From assembly GCA_024195265.1 (NCBI GenBank), contig JAJLRJ010000005.1, positions 19,028,036 through 19,092,035 of the forward strand: a DNA stretch of 64,000 bases, given 5' to 3'. Below, one piece after another: positions 13,801-23,166 of this stretch; the first letter of the stretch is position 1; every line of letters starts with the position of its first letter. Position numbers and translations under genes: made by a program. The stretch is from Dendrophyllia cribrosa. Taxonomy: Eukaryota > Cnidaria > Anthozoa > Scleractinia > Dendrophylliidae. Under the pieces are notes generated by a model, which worked only from the letters and a program-made list of their open reading frames with translations, was not told where the DNA came from and did no database searches.

Positions 13801-15714
13801 ATATGTCCTGTGTCCGAATCTCGGAGTAGAGTACCATATACCAAGATCTACCAAGTCCCGAGTCACGTCACAAACACAATGGAATGAAAACAATAAAGAC
13901 TTGGTATAACACAATAGGCTCATGCCAATAGAACAACACACTAGAACTTGGCATATGGCTTATTTACAAATAGACTTGGCACCACTATAGTACAATGCAC
14001 AACGTGTTATATCCCGATCAAATCAAACCTCCAACATCACCCAGTGCATCCTTTCTGGGCATTCGAACTTTTGAATTTTGGTCTGTTCAAATTCCCTTCT
14101 TACAGGCCAAAATGTTGTTCAATAACCCCGGGAAAGATATTTAGTGTTCACCCAACATGGAGATTTTTTACGTCTCTAATAGATTTTTCTGCGGGTAACT
14201 CGCGGCGATCACGTCTTTACGTCGTCACGTCTTTTGTAGTCCTTTGCTCTTCAGCCGGCCAGTTGGTTATTTTGATCGGAAAAAAACACACAACACAAAA
14301 CGTAACACTTTCGAGGCGACTAATTGTTATGTTACACGTCGCAAAAAATGTCTCGGAAGATCCAGAAAACTTTTGGTGGAAAGATCATTCGCCCACCAAA
14401 ATGAAATTTCAAACATAATCTGTTGTCTTATTCTACCAAACGAGTCACTAGCTAAAAGTAAATTGTATACCTTATTATGGTGCCATCATTTTGCGTCAGG
14501 TACAAAGGACACTTTAAATCAAGTTTGTTCAAAGCCGCACAGAATGCCTTCACTGTTCGATGAGAAAGTGGCTTCAGGCTCTCATTAAGAACAGCAGCAT
14601 TTTCTCGCTCGAGAAGTCCAATGAGGCCAACTTCGTACGAAAGCGTCACACTAATGTCTGGACACTCGGAATTGATTATCGCTGCCACTTGGACTTCTTG
14701 TTCTTTATAAGCAGGGGAGAACACTCCAACAATGGCAACATTCTTTATTCCTACGAATTTTAAGCACATCAGTAAAGGTAACCATATTGTTTAAAAAAAC
14801 TTGAATAATGGTCGCAGTTAAGACCCTACATTAGTCTGTGCGATTATGAAAAGACTGAGCGATTGAGTAACTAATGATGGTTCACAAAAGTCATCAATGT
14901 TTAAGATGAGGATTTTCTTCAGTGCCCTTTGGTAAGCACTTGCTCAGGTATTTCTGTCTATGCTTATAGTCCAGATTAAACGTTTCCGACAGGAAAAGAG
15001 AAACACGAGGTAATTTACAAAAAAAGACAACATCAGAAAAAGACCTGACTTTTTTTTTTATAGAGAATAGCTTTTGTTACTGTAAAATATGCACCATTAT
15101 TTCTATTTTTCAATTATTGTTGCAATATTATTAGTTTCAAATTAGTTTTACCGCAGTGTCCATAATTAGCTATCCAGCTAAATACCCCAACATTTATTTA
15201 GCTCTTACTGACTTGAGCTCGTGATTAAAATGACTAAAATCACACCTGATTTATACACTTCCTTGATCGTCCTCTTCACTTCCTCTTCGTCAACATCAGT
15301 AATACAAGAGCCATCATATTGGTATCCTCCATTGAGAAAATAATGCACTTCACCAATCACATCCTTCAGATCAGCAGGAAAATCGCACAAAGGTGGTATT
15401 GCTGTTGTAGCTGGTCCACATAACCTCAACACAGCAACTTTTACCAGGCCCTTTCTCTGGACTATGGCGTTCACGAAATGGGTTGTGCCTATGTTGACCC
15501 TTGAAACATATTGAGCAGGATTTGGTTGAAATTCTCCCGGTAGCTGTGTCAGTGCTGCTCTAATAGCTTCAATGACACCTGAAGTGATGTCTCCTGTTGT
15601 TGGGACTTTTGCTGGGTACGGTAGTACTGCGTTATTAGCTACGATTACAGCGTCAGTATTTGTTCCACCAACGTCCACTCCGATACAAACCCACGTCTTT
15701 GAGGTTTCTTTCAT
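1421..15714 (-). CDS. Hydantoinase/oxoprolinase-DUF917 fusion gene, minus-strand copy (incomplete)
   Basis: Multi-exon gene read right to left. Visible exons are 15246-15714, 14471-14750, 12693-12873, 12184-12267, 10307-10528, 9526-9642 and 1421-1852, each with GT-AG borders and compatible phases. The product resembles the HyuA family (ATP-dependent hydrolysis of 5-membered cyclic amides such as hydantoins or 5-oxoproline) fused to DUF917. The N-terminal phosphate motif DVGGTNTD, the DIGGTTTDVG motif and the VILVGGGSIL motif are all intact. The first in-frame ATG is at 15714; an open frame extends upstream to a good acceptor near 15782, so extra N-terminal exons are possible. Exons equivalent to 7-11 of the plus copy were not found between 1853 and 9525; the 500-N gap could hide some of them. 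Without them exon 6 would not join to exon 12 as a complete enzyme. It is either a gene broken by the assembly or a pseudogene. Confidence 0.8.
2103..2280. repeat. Partial copy of the TAGAGCG inverted-repeat element
   Basis: Matches the left half of the complete element at 37265-37541, including the start TAGAGCGG, the AGTGTCGTAAAACC motif and the CGGCGCCAAG motif. The right terminal repeat is missing, and the sequence runs straight into the direct repeat starting near 2280. Confidence 0.7.
2280..2700 (+). repeat. Direct repeat, copy 1 (about 420 bp)
   Basis: This block recurs in the same orientation at 4038-4436, with the same order of motifs from TGGGTTT(T/C)GAGCTGTG to AAAAAATAACAACTCAATGG. 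The two copies flank about 1.3 kb. They could be terminal direct repeats of an element or a segmental duplication; no target duplication was identified. Confidence 0.75.
2870..3202 (+). pseudogene. Possible transposase C-terminal fragment
   Basis: A 110-codon open frame containing FVERFHRTLKEVYL followed by a lysine/arginine-rich segment. This pattern recalls C-terminal parts of transposon-encoded proteins in aquatic animals, but I cannot name a family with confidence. It has no neighbouring catalytic domain and lies between two direct repeats, so it is most likely a relic. It could be a chance frame. Confidence 0.3.
3297..3605. mobile_element. 309-bp inverted-repeat element (MITE-like)
   Basis: Both ends carry about 60 bp of inverted repeat, reading AGTC(C/T)TTTGATTAAACG inward, then GTCATTGATC and CTACGCGACCAGACCGAAA. 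The similarity continues a little inward, which places the termini at the CAGTC ends. No clear target duplication was found. Confidence 0.8.
3408..3530 (+). CDS. 40-codon ORF inside the inverted-repeat element
   Basis: Starts ATG GAG AAC AAA and ends NVN-stop. It has balanced coding-like composition, and a GTAAAT donor-like site overlaps its end. It could be the remains of a first exon of the autonomous parent element. No domain is recognised. Confidence 0.3.
   Translation: MENKTHVCLRVLCKDNKSRFDTYSVKDVPYFDNVQLLNVN
4038..4436 (+). repeat. Direct repeat, copy 2
   Basis: Second copy of the block at 2280-2700, with small indels and a poly-C run near 4115-4128 that is absent from copy 1. From 4437 to about 5060 nothing recognisable was seen. 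Confidence 0.75.
5063..5373. repeat. Fold-back repeat family R, copy 1
   Basis: Begins AAAATGCTCAAGGAAATGC and ends GCGCGTTTTTTATTTCTTT. The inner two thirds form a long imperfect hairpin: a TTGAGTTATATAAGCAC arm pairs with its reverse complement around a centre rich in CTCG. A second copy in the same orientation is at 11701-12003. Confidence 0.85.
5374..7000. other. No firm gene; two weak minus-strand exon candidates
   Basis: At 6767-6847 (minus) an ATG-initiated 27-codon frame ends at a strong GTAAGT donor and could be a first coding exon. At 5887-6156 (minus) an 89-codon ATG frame sits downstream and overlaps an ATGGCGGCC YY1-like motif. I could not connect the two or recognise either product. 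An AT dinucleotide repeat occupies about 6222-6244. Confidence 0.25.
7001..7500. other. Assembly gap of exactly 500 N
   Basis: All bases are N. The round number suggests a placeholder length. Both flanks are ordinary AT-rich sequence. The gap lies in the interval where exons 7-11 of the minus-strand hydantoinase-like gene should be. Confidence 0.99.
7985..8628. mobile_element. 644-bp MULE-like inverted-repeat element with 9-bp TSD
   Basis: The termini are GGCACCGCGGCAGAACG and its exact reverse complement (17 bp perfect, then imperfect). The element is flanked on both sides by GATATTAAT (7976-7984 and 8629-8637). A 9-bp duplication is typical of Mutator-like elements. An 82-codon frame at 8121-8369 is lysine-rich and unrecognised. 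Confidence 0.9.
8676..9171. mobile_element. TTAA-flanked inverted-repeat element (piggyBac-like MITE)
   Basis: The ends read TTAAAGTGC(C/T)ACTGCGATC inward, and about 130 bp of arm is repeated in inverted orientation, including CCATTACGAACATC. TTAA occurs at both borders, as expected for piggyBac-type insertion. It contains no transposase. Confidence 0.8.
9526..9642 (-). CDS. Minus copy exon 6: HyuA glycine-rich ATP-binding segment
   Basis: 117 nt in phase 0, bounded by CCAACAG and GTATTT. It encodes LSAEDQL then VILVGGGSIL, the glycine-rich adenosine-binding-type motif of the family, and ends NVVCPRYYE. Same length as plus-copy exon 6. Confidence 0.85.
9934..9958 (+). repeat. Poly-G tract
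   Basis: About 25 consecutive G bases in the intron between exons 5 and 6 of the minus copy. Confidence 0.95.
10307..10528 (-). CDS. Minus copy exon 5: HyuA domain
   Basis: 222 nt in phase 0, after ATCACCAG and before GTATTT. It encodes DGIKVGPESVGYKL and TSTDIAVASGFCNNIG. It is one codon longer than plus-copy exon 5 (RVKQIPED versus RVVIPED) and only moderately similar to it. Confidence 0.85.
10688..11150. mobile_element. TTAA-flanked inverted-repeat element
   Basis: The ends are TTAAAGTGCACCTAA, and both arms contain AATCAACT(C/T)(A/T)ATGTACGTTG and the AAATATTTCTTG motif. It has the same TTAAAGTGC start as the element at 8676-9171 but a different body. Confidence 0.8.
11153..11350. repeat. 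Small inverted-repeat element
   Basis: Begins CCTTTAAGCCCTAAGAGTG and ends TTAAGGGTTAAAGGG, giving short inverted ends with an AT-rich body. It directly abuts the preceding TTAA element. Confidence 0.55.
11390..11516 (-). repeat. tRNA-derived SINE-like sequence
   Basis: Read on the minus strand it starts GGTTAGAGCGCCGGAT, a box-A-like segment, and has GAGTTCAAGTTCC, a box-B-like segment, about 40 bases later. A non-tRNA tail follows. It does not fold as a clean tRNA and is read as a SINE remnant. Confidence 0.55.
11701..12003. repeat. Fold-back repeat family R, copy 2
   Basis: Same start, hairpin and end as the copy at 5063-5373, with scattered substitutions. It lies in the intron between exons 4 and 5 of the minus copy. 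Confidence 0.85.
12184..12267 (-). CDS. Minus copy exon 4: HyuA LGGGS motif
   Basis: 84 nt in phase 0, after ATCTACAG and with donor GTAGGT. It encodes IGGVNTNFRMPDVLSVGLGG and GS, then a charged KVRQEK tail. An alternative GTGCGA donor 15 nt earlier would also keep the frame. Confidence 0.8.
12693..12873 (-). CDS. Minus copy exon 3: HyuA second phosphate-binding motif
   Basis: 181 nt between TTCGCAG and GTGAGT. It encodes VVIDIGGTTTDVG, a conserved nucleotide-phosphate motif of this actin/Hsp70-type ATPase fold. By eye it differs from plus-copy exon 3 at about 30 of 181 positions. Confidence 0.88.
13145..13735. mobile_element. TTAA-bordered inverted-repeat element in intron 2 of the minus copy
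   Basis: The left end is TTAACCCTATTCAGCCTGGG and the right end reads TTAACCTTATTCGGCCTGGG inward. Both subterminal regions carry GCACWTTGTGCCCCCC with poly-C. It has no coding capacity. Confidence 0.8.
13756..13830 (+). repeat. tRNA-derived SINE-like fragment
   Basis: GGTGAATTAGTTAGAGCG resembles box A, and TGTGTCCGAATCTCG resembles box B about 35 bases later. It is probably a degraded SINE head rather than a functional tRNA. Confidence 0.45.
14471..14750 (-). CDS. Minus copy exon 2: HyuA N-terminal domain
   Basis: 280 nt after ATTCGTAG, with donor GTATAC. It encodes GIKNVAIVGVFSP through LKCPLYLTQNDGTII. The first 95 nt differ strongly from the plus copy and the last 185 nt are nearly identical. 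Confidence 0.88.
15246..15714 (-). CDS. Minus copy exon 1: HyuA N-terminal ATPase motif
   Basis: Starts ATGAAAGAAACC and ends at a GTGTGA donor identical to that of the plus copy. It encodes the intact motif IGVDVGGTNTDAV, then the QYVSRVNIGTTHFVNAIVQR region. The start at 15714 is the first ATG in frame; the frame stays open to about 15782, where CTTTAAAAG|AG could be an acceptor. Confidence 0.85.
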
Positions 15715-16999
15715 TGTTGCACCTTTGGGAACGAAAGCACAGAGCACAATTTCAAGCTGATCTGTTATAAATTCCAACACCTCTTTTAAAGAACAAAAAT
15801 CGAAACAATAATTTTATTTTGTAAAAAATAAAAACAACAGTACCACATGGAGGTACTTCTCTTAGCCTTTTATTTCGATTCAACGTCACTCTCTTGGAGG
15901 GAAATTTTTCATAGACTTAAAAATTAGAATATTTTCCCCTGGTCTTTCCTACTTTGCAGTAAAAAGAGCCAGGAGAATATACGACCTAGTAATGGAATCT
16001 TAAAAGCAAGGGAAACAGAGATAGAATGAGACGGCTGAGGGAAACCGTTAAGAGAAAACGCGGGTTAAACACAAAGGGGTCTAGACCAACAAGTGTGTGA
16101 TTCGTTTCGGTGAGACCAGTGAAAATAGCCCTTGAACGGAAGATGTTGCAGCTACACTAATCATTGATGCGCTTGCAATGACCACTAGTTCCGTGTTGAG
16201 ATGTGCAAGACCGTTCATGATTGTTATTTAAATAGAAGCATGTCATATTAATAACATTTCGCATTAAACCTTGGGCCTGTCATCACTACCTTGAGTTCAC
16301 AAGCTAAAACAACAAAACAGTCACTTTAAAACATGCTAAAAAATGAAATGTACGTACGACATGAACGTATTCGGCTCAATAGTTTCCATTTGATTGGTTA
16401 CAATGCTTTGCTTTATCTATCGATGAGATCTTAGGTAAAAATGTTTGGAGTGGCAAACAGTCATTGAAATAATGACCAGCCAAACAAGAACATATCAACG
16501 GTTTCTGTGGATGTAAGGGACAAGGGGGAGACAATAACTGCAATTTAAAATATCGGATATTAAAGATTGTTGATTCAAGAAAGATCCTTAACAAATGATG
16601 TGTGGCTCGAATTAGCATGATAAGGAATCCTGCCGGAAACGCCAGATATCTATAAGATTGAGAAGGAAGCCGACTGGGGAGATGGAAAGATAGAAACCAA
16701 ACAGGTCAAAGAAATGAATAAATTTATCCTTCATTTAGTGTTTAAGCTTACCTTCGTTCATGGAAAACGAACACGGAACAAAGTTTAAGCGAATCATTTA
16801 CCTGGAGGGCATATCAGGTAAACGCTGCGTTCTATTGGACATTTGATGGATAATACATTTTATTTTTCTGCAACCCGTTATTCCAAACACTTGTATATGC
16901 AAATAAAAATCGAAATTATTAATTGCGTTCTGAACGTTAAAGAAAAACCTGATACTAAACTGTCAAGAGCAACTTAAAACTGAACGGCAATTTTCTTAC

Positions 17000-17237
17000 A
17001 TGTCAGTCCTCCATTCCATCAGTACTGCAACGTCGAATATGCCATTCCATTTTGTAACATACGATTTGAAAGACAGCCCGTCATCGGGAATATTGGCTGC
17101 CAAGCAATACTTAGGAATCAGCGTGATTCGCCCTCTTGAGTTTGTTTGAATGTAATATTTTATATTGACAGGTCGAAGCTGACTGACGACTGAGTAAAAG
17201 CCTACACTGAGTGCGATCACGATTGACCACGCGACGG
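17000..17237 (-). CDS. Candidate unassigned exon with a membrane-like segment
   Basis: A 79-codon open stretch on the minus strand between a pyrimidine-rich TTGTACAG acceptor and a GTAAGA donor. It starts with a hydrophobic run (SIVIALSVGFYSVV) followed by a soluble-looking sequence. It lies between a conserved 5' block (17554-17790) and exon 1 of the minus copy, so it could be an upstream exon of that gene or belong to another gene. No domain is recognised. Confidence 0.3.
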
Positions 17238-17553
17238 CTGTACAAATTGAAATCACAGGTAATCTTCACTAAACCATGAATATTCACAACACAGTTATCC
17301 ACTTGTCAACATTCTATCGATTCTGTTATTTCCCCCAGGTTTAGCGCATTCTTCCTTTTTAGTTCTATCCTCTGTTGTTTAACCATTCCAATCCGTTAGG
17401 AAATATCAAAACCGATTACTATGTCATATTCAAACAACTATTCACCATTTAAGGGAGAAAAATGACGGTAGATTGGTTCCCCTCGTGGAATAAGTATTTG
17501 GGAATTGAAGTTACTGGGAAGGCGATATTGGCTTTAGTGGTGCATGTTCGAAA

Positions 17554-17790
17554 AGGAATGGATAGTTTAAGGTTTCAATTCTTTTACTTTGGAAAATATT
17601 AACAAGGCCGTTTTGGGGTGACCTCGGCAGGCCGCCATATTAGCTCATATTGGTAGATCGAAGGTGTTCTTGAGACTTCGACTCTTAGCCTTTTATCGAA
17701 GTAAATTAATCATTGCTGATACTGTTGCAAAGAACTATCCTTCCTTATTGCATTTATTTAAATTAATCCGAAAAGGGCAAAGTTTGAGTT
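17554..17790 (-). promoter_or_regulatory. Conserved 5' block, left arm of an inverted pair
   Basis: About 235 bp matches 22650-22882 in inverted orientation, including AACAAGGCCGTTTTGGGGTG, GCCGCCATATT (a YY1-like motif when read on the other strand) and GTTCTTGAGACTTCGAC. It lies about 1.8 kb upstream of the minus-copy start. It may be the shared promoter or an untranslated first exon of the duplicated gene. This function is inferred from position only. Confidence 0.5.
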
Positions 17791-18030
17791 CGAAGGTATA
17801 CTCTTTACGCGTTTTGAATGTTCCTAAAATTACCAGAAATTCACAAGCCGATATCGTTCCTTGCCATTTCGATTTAGAACTAGCCCTTTTGCCTAAACGT
17901 AGATTGTTTATATATAAATCGATTTCATAAATAAAAAATGGGGCAAATGTAACAGAGCAGGGAAAAGTTTGATAGATCGTGGTGTGGTATAGCCATTTTT
18001 CGCATCAGAATTTTGACAAATACCGGCTCC

Positions 18031-18467
18031 TTGGCCCGATTTATACTGGAGACGGATGATCCGTCTGGACGAACTTGGGCAAACATTCGTTAGTTCGTCT
18101 GATAATCCGTCTGTGTATAAACACGGGCAAAGAGACGGATTATCCGTCTAGACGAACTATCTGCTTAGTTCGTTTGCCAAGACGAAGTGGAACTCAGCAT
18201 ATAGTTCTTTTTAATTGGTAATCCGTCTCTTTGCCCGTGATTATACACAGACGGATTATCAGACGAACTAGCGAATGTTTGCCCATGAAGTTCGTCCAGA
18301 CGGATCATCCGTCTCCAGTATAGGTGGTTTGCAATCAATCTCTAGAGACATAGATAACAATAGTGAAACGAACAAATGCTGGTGGACGAACAAAAGGAGC
18401 TAATGAGAGAACTATTGTTTATGTCCGGCGATGACGTAACATGAAAACCACCTATAAATCGGGCCAA
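18031..18467. mobile_element. Inverted-repeat element with GACGGAT/ATCCGTC words
   Basis: The ends are TTGGCCCGATTTATA, inverted. Inside, AGACGGAT, ATCCGTCT and GACGAACT recur many times in nested inverted arms around a centre near 18180. It has no coding content. No target duplication was identified. Confidence 0.8.
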
Positions 18468-18934
18468 TGTTGCTCGAAAATTATCAATTAATGAATTGAC
18501 ATCCCCTGATATCGAGTGAACGTTATACGAAATAGCATCTTTAAGGGCAATAATCGGTCTGTTATTGCGATAAATGTGCGATTGAAGAAAAAAATCGTTG
18601 CCAACCGTCATTTTGTTATTCATATTGGACCATATTGCGGCATATGAATATAAACATCGAATGCGAAATATCGGATCTTTTTCTTTCAGTTCCCTATTAA
18701 ATAAATAACATTATTAAGAAATGAACTCGTAAACAAAAACTAAAGTTCATTATCACATTTGTTAACAAAATGTACCATTTTACATCTTCAGTGAAAATGT
18801 GAAATAATTTTCTTCTGCCTTTCTCGGTTGACTGTCACGTTCGTGCATCGCAGCACTATATGCAAATTGTTACGTGTTTTCGAGCAGATCAAACGATTGC
18901 TTATTAAACGGCCAGGCATGCAATATTCGACACT

Positions 18935-19059
18935 TACTCACTCACTCACTCACTCACTCACTCACTCACTCACTCACTCACTCACTCACTCACTCACTCA
19001 CTCACTCACTCACTCACTCACTCACTCACTCACTCACTCACTCACTCACTCACTCACTC
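18935..19059 (+). repeat. (ACTC)n microsatellite
   Basis: About 31 uninterrupted units of a tetranucleotide. Frames across it read Thr-His-Ser-Leu repeats and are not genes. Confidence 0.98.
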
Positions 19060-19554
19060 GGTATATCATAAACATATAAAATAAAACTAATAAAACTACT
19101 AACCTTGTAGTTCAAAAAAATGGAATGAGTGCGTTCCGTGCACGTGAATTATCCGCAGCACTTGAAAAGGAACGTTGCGTTACAGCTATGCTCCGTCACG
19201 CGCGACCAGTAATCCACAAGACTGAAATTAACGTATGAATATTTCTTTTTAATGCACTTATCAGCGGCCGTCCGGGGGGGGGGGGGGGGGGGGGACCCCC
19301 GGGCATTTGCACAACGACGTTTACAACTTCCCCCTACCCAAAACCAAGATTGTTTGACAAAAAACTACTAACGCCCCTCCCCTGGGGGCAAAGAAGTGTG
19401 CTCTGCCAAGTCAAAAGGTGCAATATTTCAAAATAGTTCTATTTGCCATAATTAATTTTCTATTCACGGCTATAATTATACATATAAGGGTTAATTAAAA
19501 ATAAGCAAAGAAAGCTATTCCACTTGTCTTCTACACATGATGAGGTTCAGCTTA

Positions 19555-19814
19555 GGGAAAGTCCATTTAATATGACAATGGGGGGGGGGGGGGGGGGGGG
19601 TGTGAGGATATTGAAACTCGAAGTTTGATATTGTAGCAGCCCCCCTCGCTAGCGGTTCAATTTTTTAGGAGCCCCCCTGGTAGTAATTTCAGAGCCGCCC
19701 TCCTCCTTCAACAATTCAACAGCCCAACAATTTTTTCAGAGCCCACCCTTCGGGTGTGTAAACCCCCCCCCCCCCCCCCCCCCCCCCCCCTTGTCATATT
19801 AAATGAACTTTCCC
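19555..19814. mobile_element. 260-bp Harbinger-like MITE with TTA target duplication
   Basis: The termini are GGGAAAGT(C/T)CATTTAATAT, inverted, continuing to GACAA. Both borders carry TTA (19552-19554 and 19815-19817). Long G and C runs lie just inside each arm. A separate poly-G run is near 19277-19294. Confidence 0.85.
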
Positions 19815-20270
19815 TTACCTTGTCATGGAATGGGAAAGGAGAGAATATTCTTGTTTCCTGGTAAATGAAGAACTAGGATTCCTTGAATATATTTTGAAAT
19901 GCTTTATATAATTGGCCGAAACACAATCAGAAACCAGTAAAGTTTGGCATACATGTATTTTTTTTGCATGCAACACAACAATGGAAAGACAATAATGAAA
20001 GCTCTGTTCTCATGCTCCTGTGTTTGTTTACAACACAGAATTTACAGTTTAAAAAATATAGTCGCTATGTAAACGAAGAATGGCCAGCTAAGAGGAACAG
20101 AATACAAGAGAAATATGAGCAAGTCGGGTGTAAAAACCTGTGACTTTTTCCTTTGTTTTCTACCTTTGTTGTCTTGCACTCTATTATTTCAGTACCTTTT
20201 GTTTTCTTTGCTTTACGTCACTCGTGAGTTGGCAGGTTTTTACACCGAGGATGAGCCGAAAGTCGCTTTA

Positions 20271-20767
20271 AGCCTGGTTTCCATATAATCGCAACGATCG
20301 CAACGATCGCAACGATCGCAACGATCGCAGCGATCGTTACGATCGACGATCGCTGCGATTCTTGCGATCCTTGCGATCGCTGAGACCTCAGGTTTCCATA
20401 TGATCGCGGCGGTCGCAAGGAAACGTCAAGTAGGTCTGGATCCGATAAACTTTAAGTACATTATGGGATACAAGGCTTCAGGGTGTGCAATGCTTTCTGC
20501 GACATTGTGGATCGCAAGGATCGCAAGAGTGGTTTACATATAAAAACCTCTCGATCGCAAGGATCGCAAGGATCGCAAGGATCGCAGAGATAGAAATTTT
20601 TCTATCTCTGCGATCGCAATCGCAAAGATCGCAAGGATCGCAAGGATCGCAAGGAACGCAAGGATCGCAAAGTTTTTGGTTTGCATATGATCGCAAGGGT
20701 CGCACAACACATTTTTCTGCGATCGCTGCGATCCTTACGATCCTTGCGATTATATGTAAACCAGGTT
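20271..20767. mobile_element. Word element with GATCGCAA repeats, TTA-flanked
   Basis: The ends are AGCCTGGTTTCCATATAATC and A(A)CCTGGTTTACATATAATC read inward, flanked by TTA (20268-20270 and 20768-20770). The body consists largely of GATCGCAA/GATCGCAG units in both orientations, with internal copies of the GGTTTCCATAT head near 20390 and 20530, so several insertions may be nested. Confidence 0.8.
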
Positions 20768-21291
20768 TTACCTTCTTTTCTGTCGCAATTTTGCCAGAAC
20801 GTGTTCAACATACCCAGCCCTTTCGCAGACGGGAACGGCTCTCGTTTCCAGCTTCATCTGCAAAATGGCGGCGGCGCTACAAATCCCGCGGGTCTTTCCC
20901 CGGGGATCCTACTACGAAAGTGCAAAAGCAATCCAATCCCCCCATCCCAGACTTAAAATTAGCGAACCAAGTTGACAAATCCCGCGCCATGCCCGCGTAT
21001 GTCCCCGGGGTCACCCTCCCGGGATGGCCGCTGATAAGTGCATAACGTCCGAGATTTGAATGAACCTTGAAGATCTCTTTGGAAAACACTTTTAAAGTCG
21101 CCAGTTAACGGAAAAATAACTTCGCTACAAGCATAAAAAAACAAATATTGTTCGGATATGTAACATTTCAAATAGAATGATATTTTGTTGCTCTTTGTTT
21201 CCGAAAATGCGGTAAAATTCTCACGGGAATTCCGAATCTCAAAATGAATTTACATGATCTGTCTTTGATGATCTGTTCTGTGGCTGAACCG
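20768..21291. other. GC-richer segment with ATGGCGGCGGCG motif, no firm gene
   Basis: Around 20860-20980 a CpG-containing stretch holds ATGGCGGCGGCGCTACAAAT, opening a 36-codon frame, with CCCGCGGG and CCCCGGGG palindromes. It could be a promoter or first exon, but no splice or product support is visible. Confidence 0.3.
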
Positions 21292-21563
21292 CAATAGCGT
21301 TCCGCCCAGATTCTAAAAATAGAAAACTCGCGAAGCATCATGGGATTGAAATGCGTACAAACATTCAAGAACTATACAGGAAGCTACGAAAAAACAGGTG
21401 CTACGAAGCACTGTTCTTGGGTACAACTCGACAATTATCCTCAACATGTACAGGAATCGCAAAAACTGGTGTTTCCGAGGCAGCCATTTTGAAATTATTG
21501 TCCGCATTTCGATCCCACAATGCAATGCTGCCAAATATGACGTCACCTGGGCGGAACGCTATT
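21292..21563. mobile_element. Inverted-repeat element with ATAGCGTTCCGCCCAG ends
   Basis: The 16-bp ends are perfect inverted repeats. Further inward, GCATCATGGGATTGAAATGC is mirrored imperfectly by GCATTTCGATCCCACAATGC. It has no coding content. From 21564 to 22649 no gene was recognised; poly-G runs lie near 22121-22144 and 22175-22188. Confidence 0.75.
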
Positions 21564-22649
21564 CCATCTGTTGCAATACGATTATATAGAGACGAATATT
21601 GTGATAAAGCGTTTCTGGCTTTTTAAATTTGAATTGTCCACAACATTTGAACAGTAAAGCATAGTGATACACCAGTGCAAATATTTTGCCCTGGTGAAAA
21701 CATTTTGCTCCAGTTCAAATATTTTGCACTGGTTCAAATTTACAAAATTGCACCAAAATCATAATTTCACTACAACATAGATAATCATATTGCAACAGAT
21801 TGAAGATGTACCTCAACCAGCATGGTCGTAAGATCAGTAAAGGTAAAGTGGCACTGGTTGCACGAGTTCTCTATGGAGTTCTCCAGTACGCTCGTGGTGA
21901 TCACTCTTGCATCCCACGAGAAACCCAAGAGAACGTTAACGAGGATGGCTTAGTTGAACACTGCTTCAAGGCCATTTTTGTTCCAGATACGGATGTCCAA
22001 CAAGTAAACAAGTAGTATTGCTATATATCCGCGTCTGAAACAAACATTACCTCGTAGCAATAACAGGTGGGTGTATAAAAGAAAATGCTGGGTAGTTGTA
22101 TATAAAAGGTGTGTGCAGGGGGGTGGGGGGGGGGGGGGGGGGGGCGGTCAAGCAAAATTTCTGACTGATCAGAGCGGGGGGGGGGGGCAATATCTAAATT
22201 CACCCCTTTAGAAGGGGGGTATTACCTAATATTTTCCTACTAATGAAGCCCATTACGGATTTATTACGGAACCAAAGGAGCGGAGATTTAAAGAATTTCC
22301 AAGCAAGCGAGGGACTCAAAGGTAAAACAGATTACATTTTTCGATGGGAATTTATGTTGATATCAATCTGTGATTGACTTTTTTTTTGTGCTCTCGTTAA
22401 TTTTGGAGAATTGTTTATAAAACGTGCTTAAATTCAGTTGCATTGATTTCTTGAATTTCATCGAAGACAGCTTGGCCTCGATGCGCTATAAATGGTACGC
22501 GTTTTGCTTTTAAACATAAACTTATTGAGATTTGAACAAAATTTTTCGAAAGAAGATTGTGTTGTGCAATTTTATGTGTTCGTTCATTCATTACATAGGT
22601 TGAAAAGCGATTTTATGTAAACAAAACAAGAGTAACTGTTTAGTCGTTC

Positions 22650-22882
22650 GTGGCTCGAACTGTGCCCTTTTTGGATTTATTTAATTAAATGCCACAAGGA
22701 AGAATATTTCTTCGCATCAGTATCAGCAATGATCAATTTACTTCGATAACAGGCTAACAGTCGAAGTCTCAAGAACACCTTCGATCTACCAATATGGCGG
22801 CCCGCCGAGGCCACCCCAAAACGGCCTTGTTAATATTTTCCAAAGTAAAAAGAATTGAAACCTTGAACTATCCATTCCGTAT
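22650..22882 (+). promoter_or_regulatory. Conserved 5' block, right arm of an inverted pair
   Basis: Mirror image of 17554-17790. It carries CCAATATGGCGGCCCGCCGA, a good YY1-type motif, whose ATG opens a 30-codon frame that is not conserved in the other arm. It precedes the plus-strand gene, so it may be its promoter region; this is inference. Confidence 0.5.
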
Positions 22883-22995
22883 TTAGGACCCTAAACCAAG
22901 TCTACATGGTGAATTTCAGCCAAATCGATGATGTACCGTGGCCGCGACTTTTCAAAAAAGTTCTAATTTTACAGAGTATTGCTCTTAAGTTGGGC

Positions 22996-23166
22996 AGTGG
23001 CGGATCAATGGGAGATCGAGGCCTGGGGGTTCGCCCGCCCCCCTTTATTTTCCAAAAAAATAGGGCGCGAACGGCCGAAAATTTTGTTCAGTTTCTAACA
23101 ATTTTCATTCCCCCCTCCCTTATTCTCTCCGATATCTTCCCTTACGATTGAGTTTGGATTCGCCAC
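22996..23166. repeat. Short inverted-repeat element
   Basis: Starts CAGTGGCGGATC and ends GGATTCGCCACT, with a C-rich interior. An ACTAGTAGTA-type tandem repeat follows at about 23167-23215, and a (CAA)n run lies at about 23576-23596. Confidence 0.55.

Noticed and set aside
17111..17302. 63-codon minus frame overlapping the candidate exon
   Set aside because: Alternative frame of the same segment, with no better features than the one listed.
18828..19079. Two long frames of Thr-His-Ser-Leu repeats
   Set aside because: They are translations of the (ACTC)n microsatellite and have no independent coding signal.
20271..20767. Possible CRISPR-like array of GATCGCAA units
   Set aside because: Units are adjacent without unique spacers, occur on both strands, and sit within inverted ends with TTA duplications; the genome is eukaryotic.
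22640..22890. 30-codon frame starting at the ATGGCGGCC motif
   Set aside because: The frame is not kept in the mirrored block at 17554-17790, so the motif is more likely regulatory.
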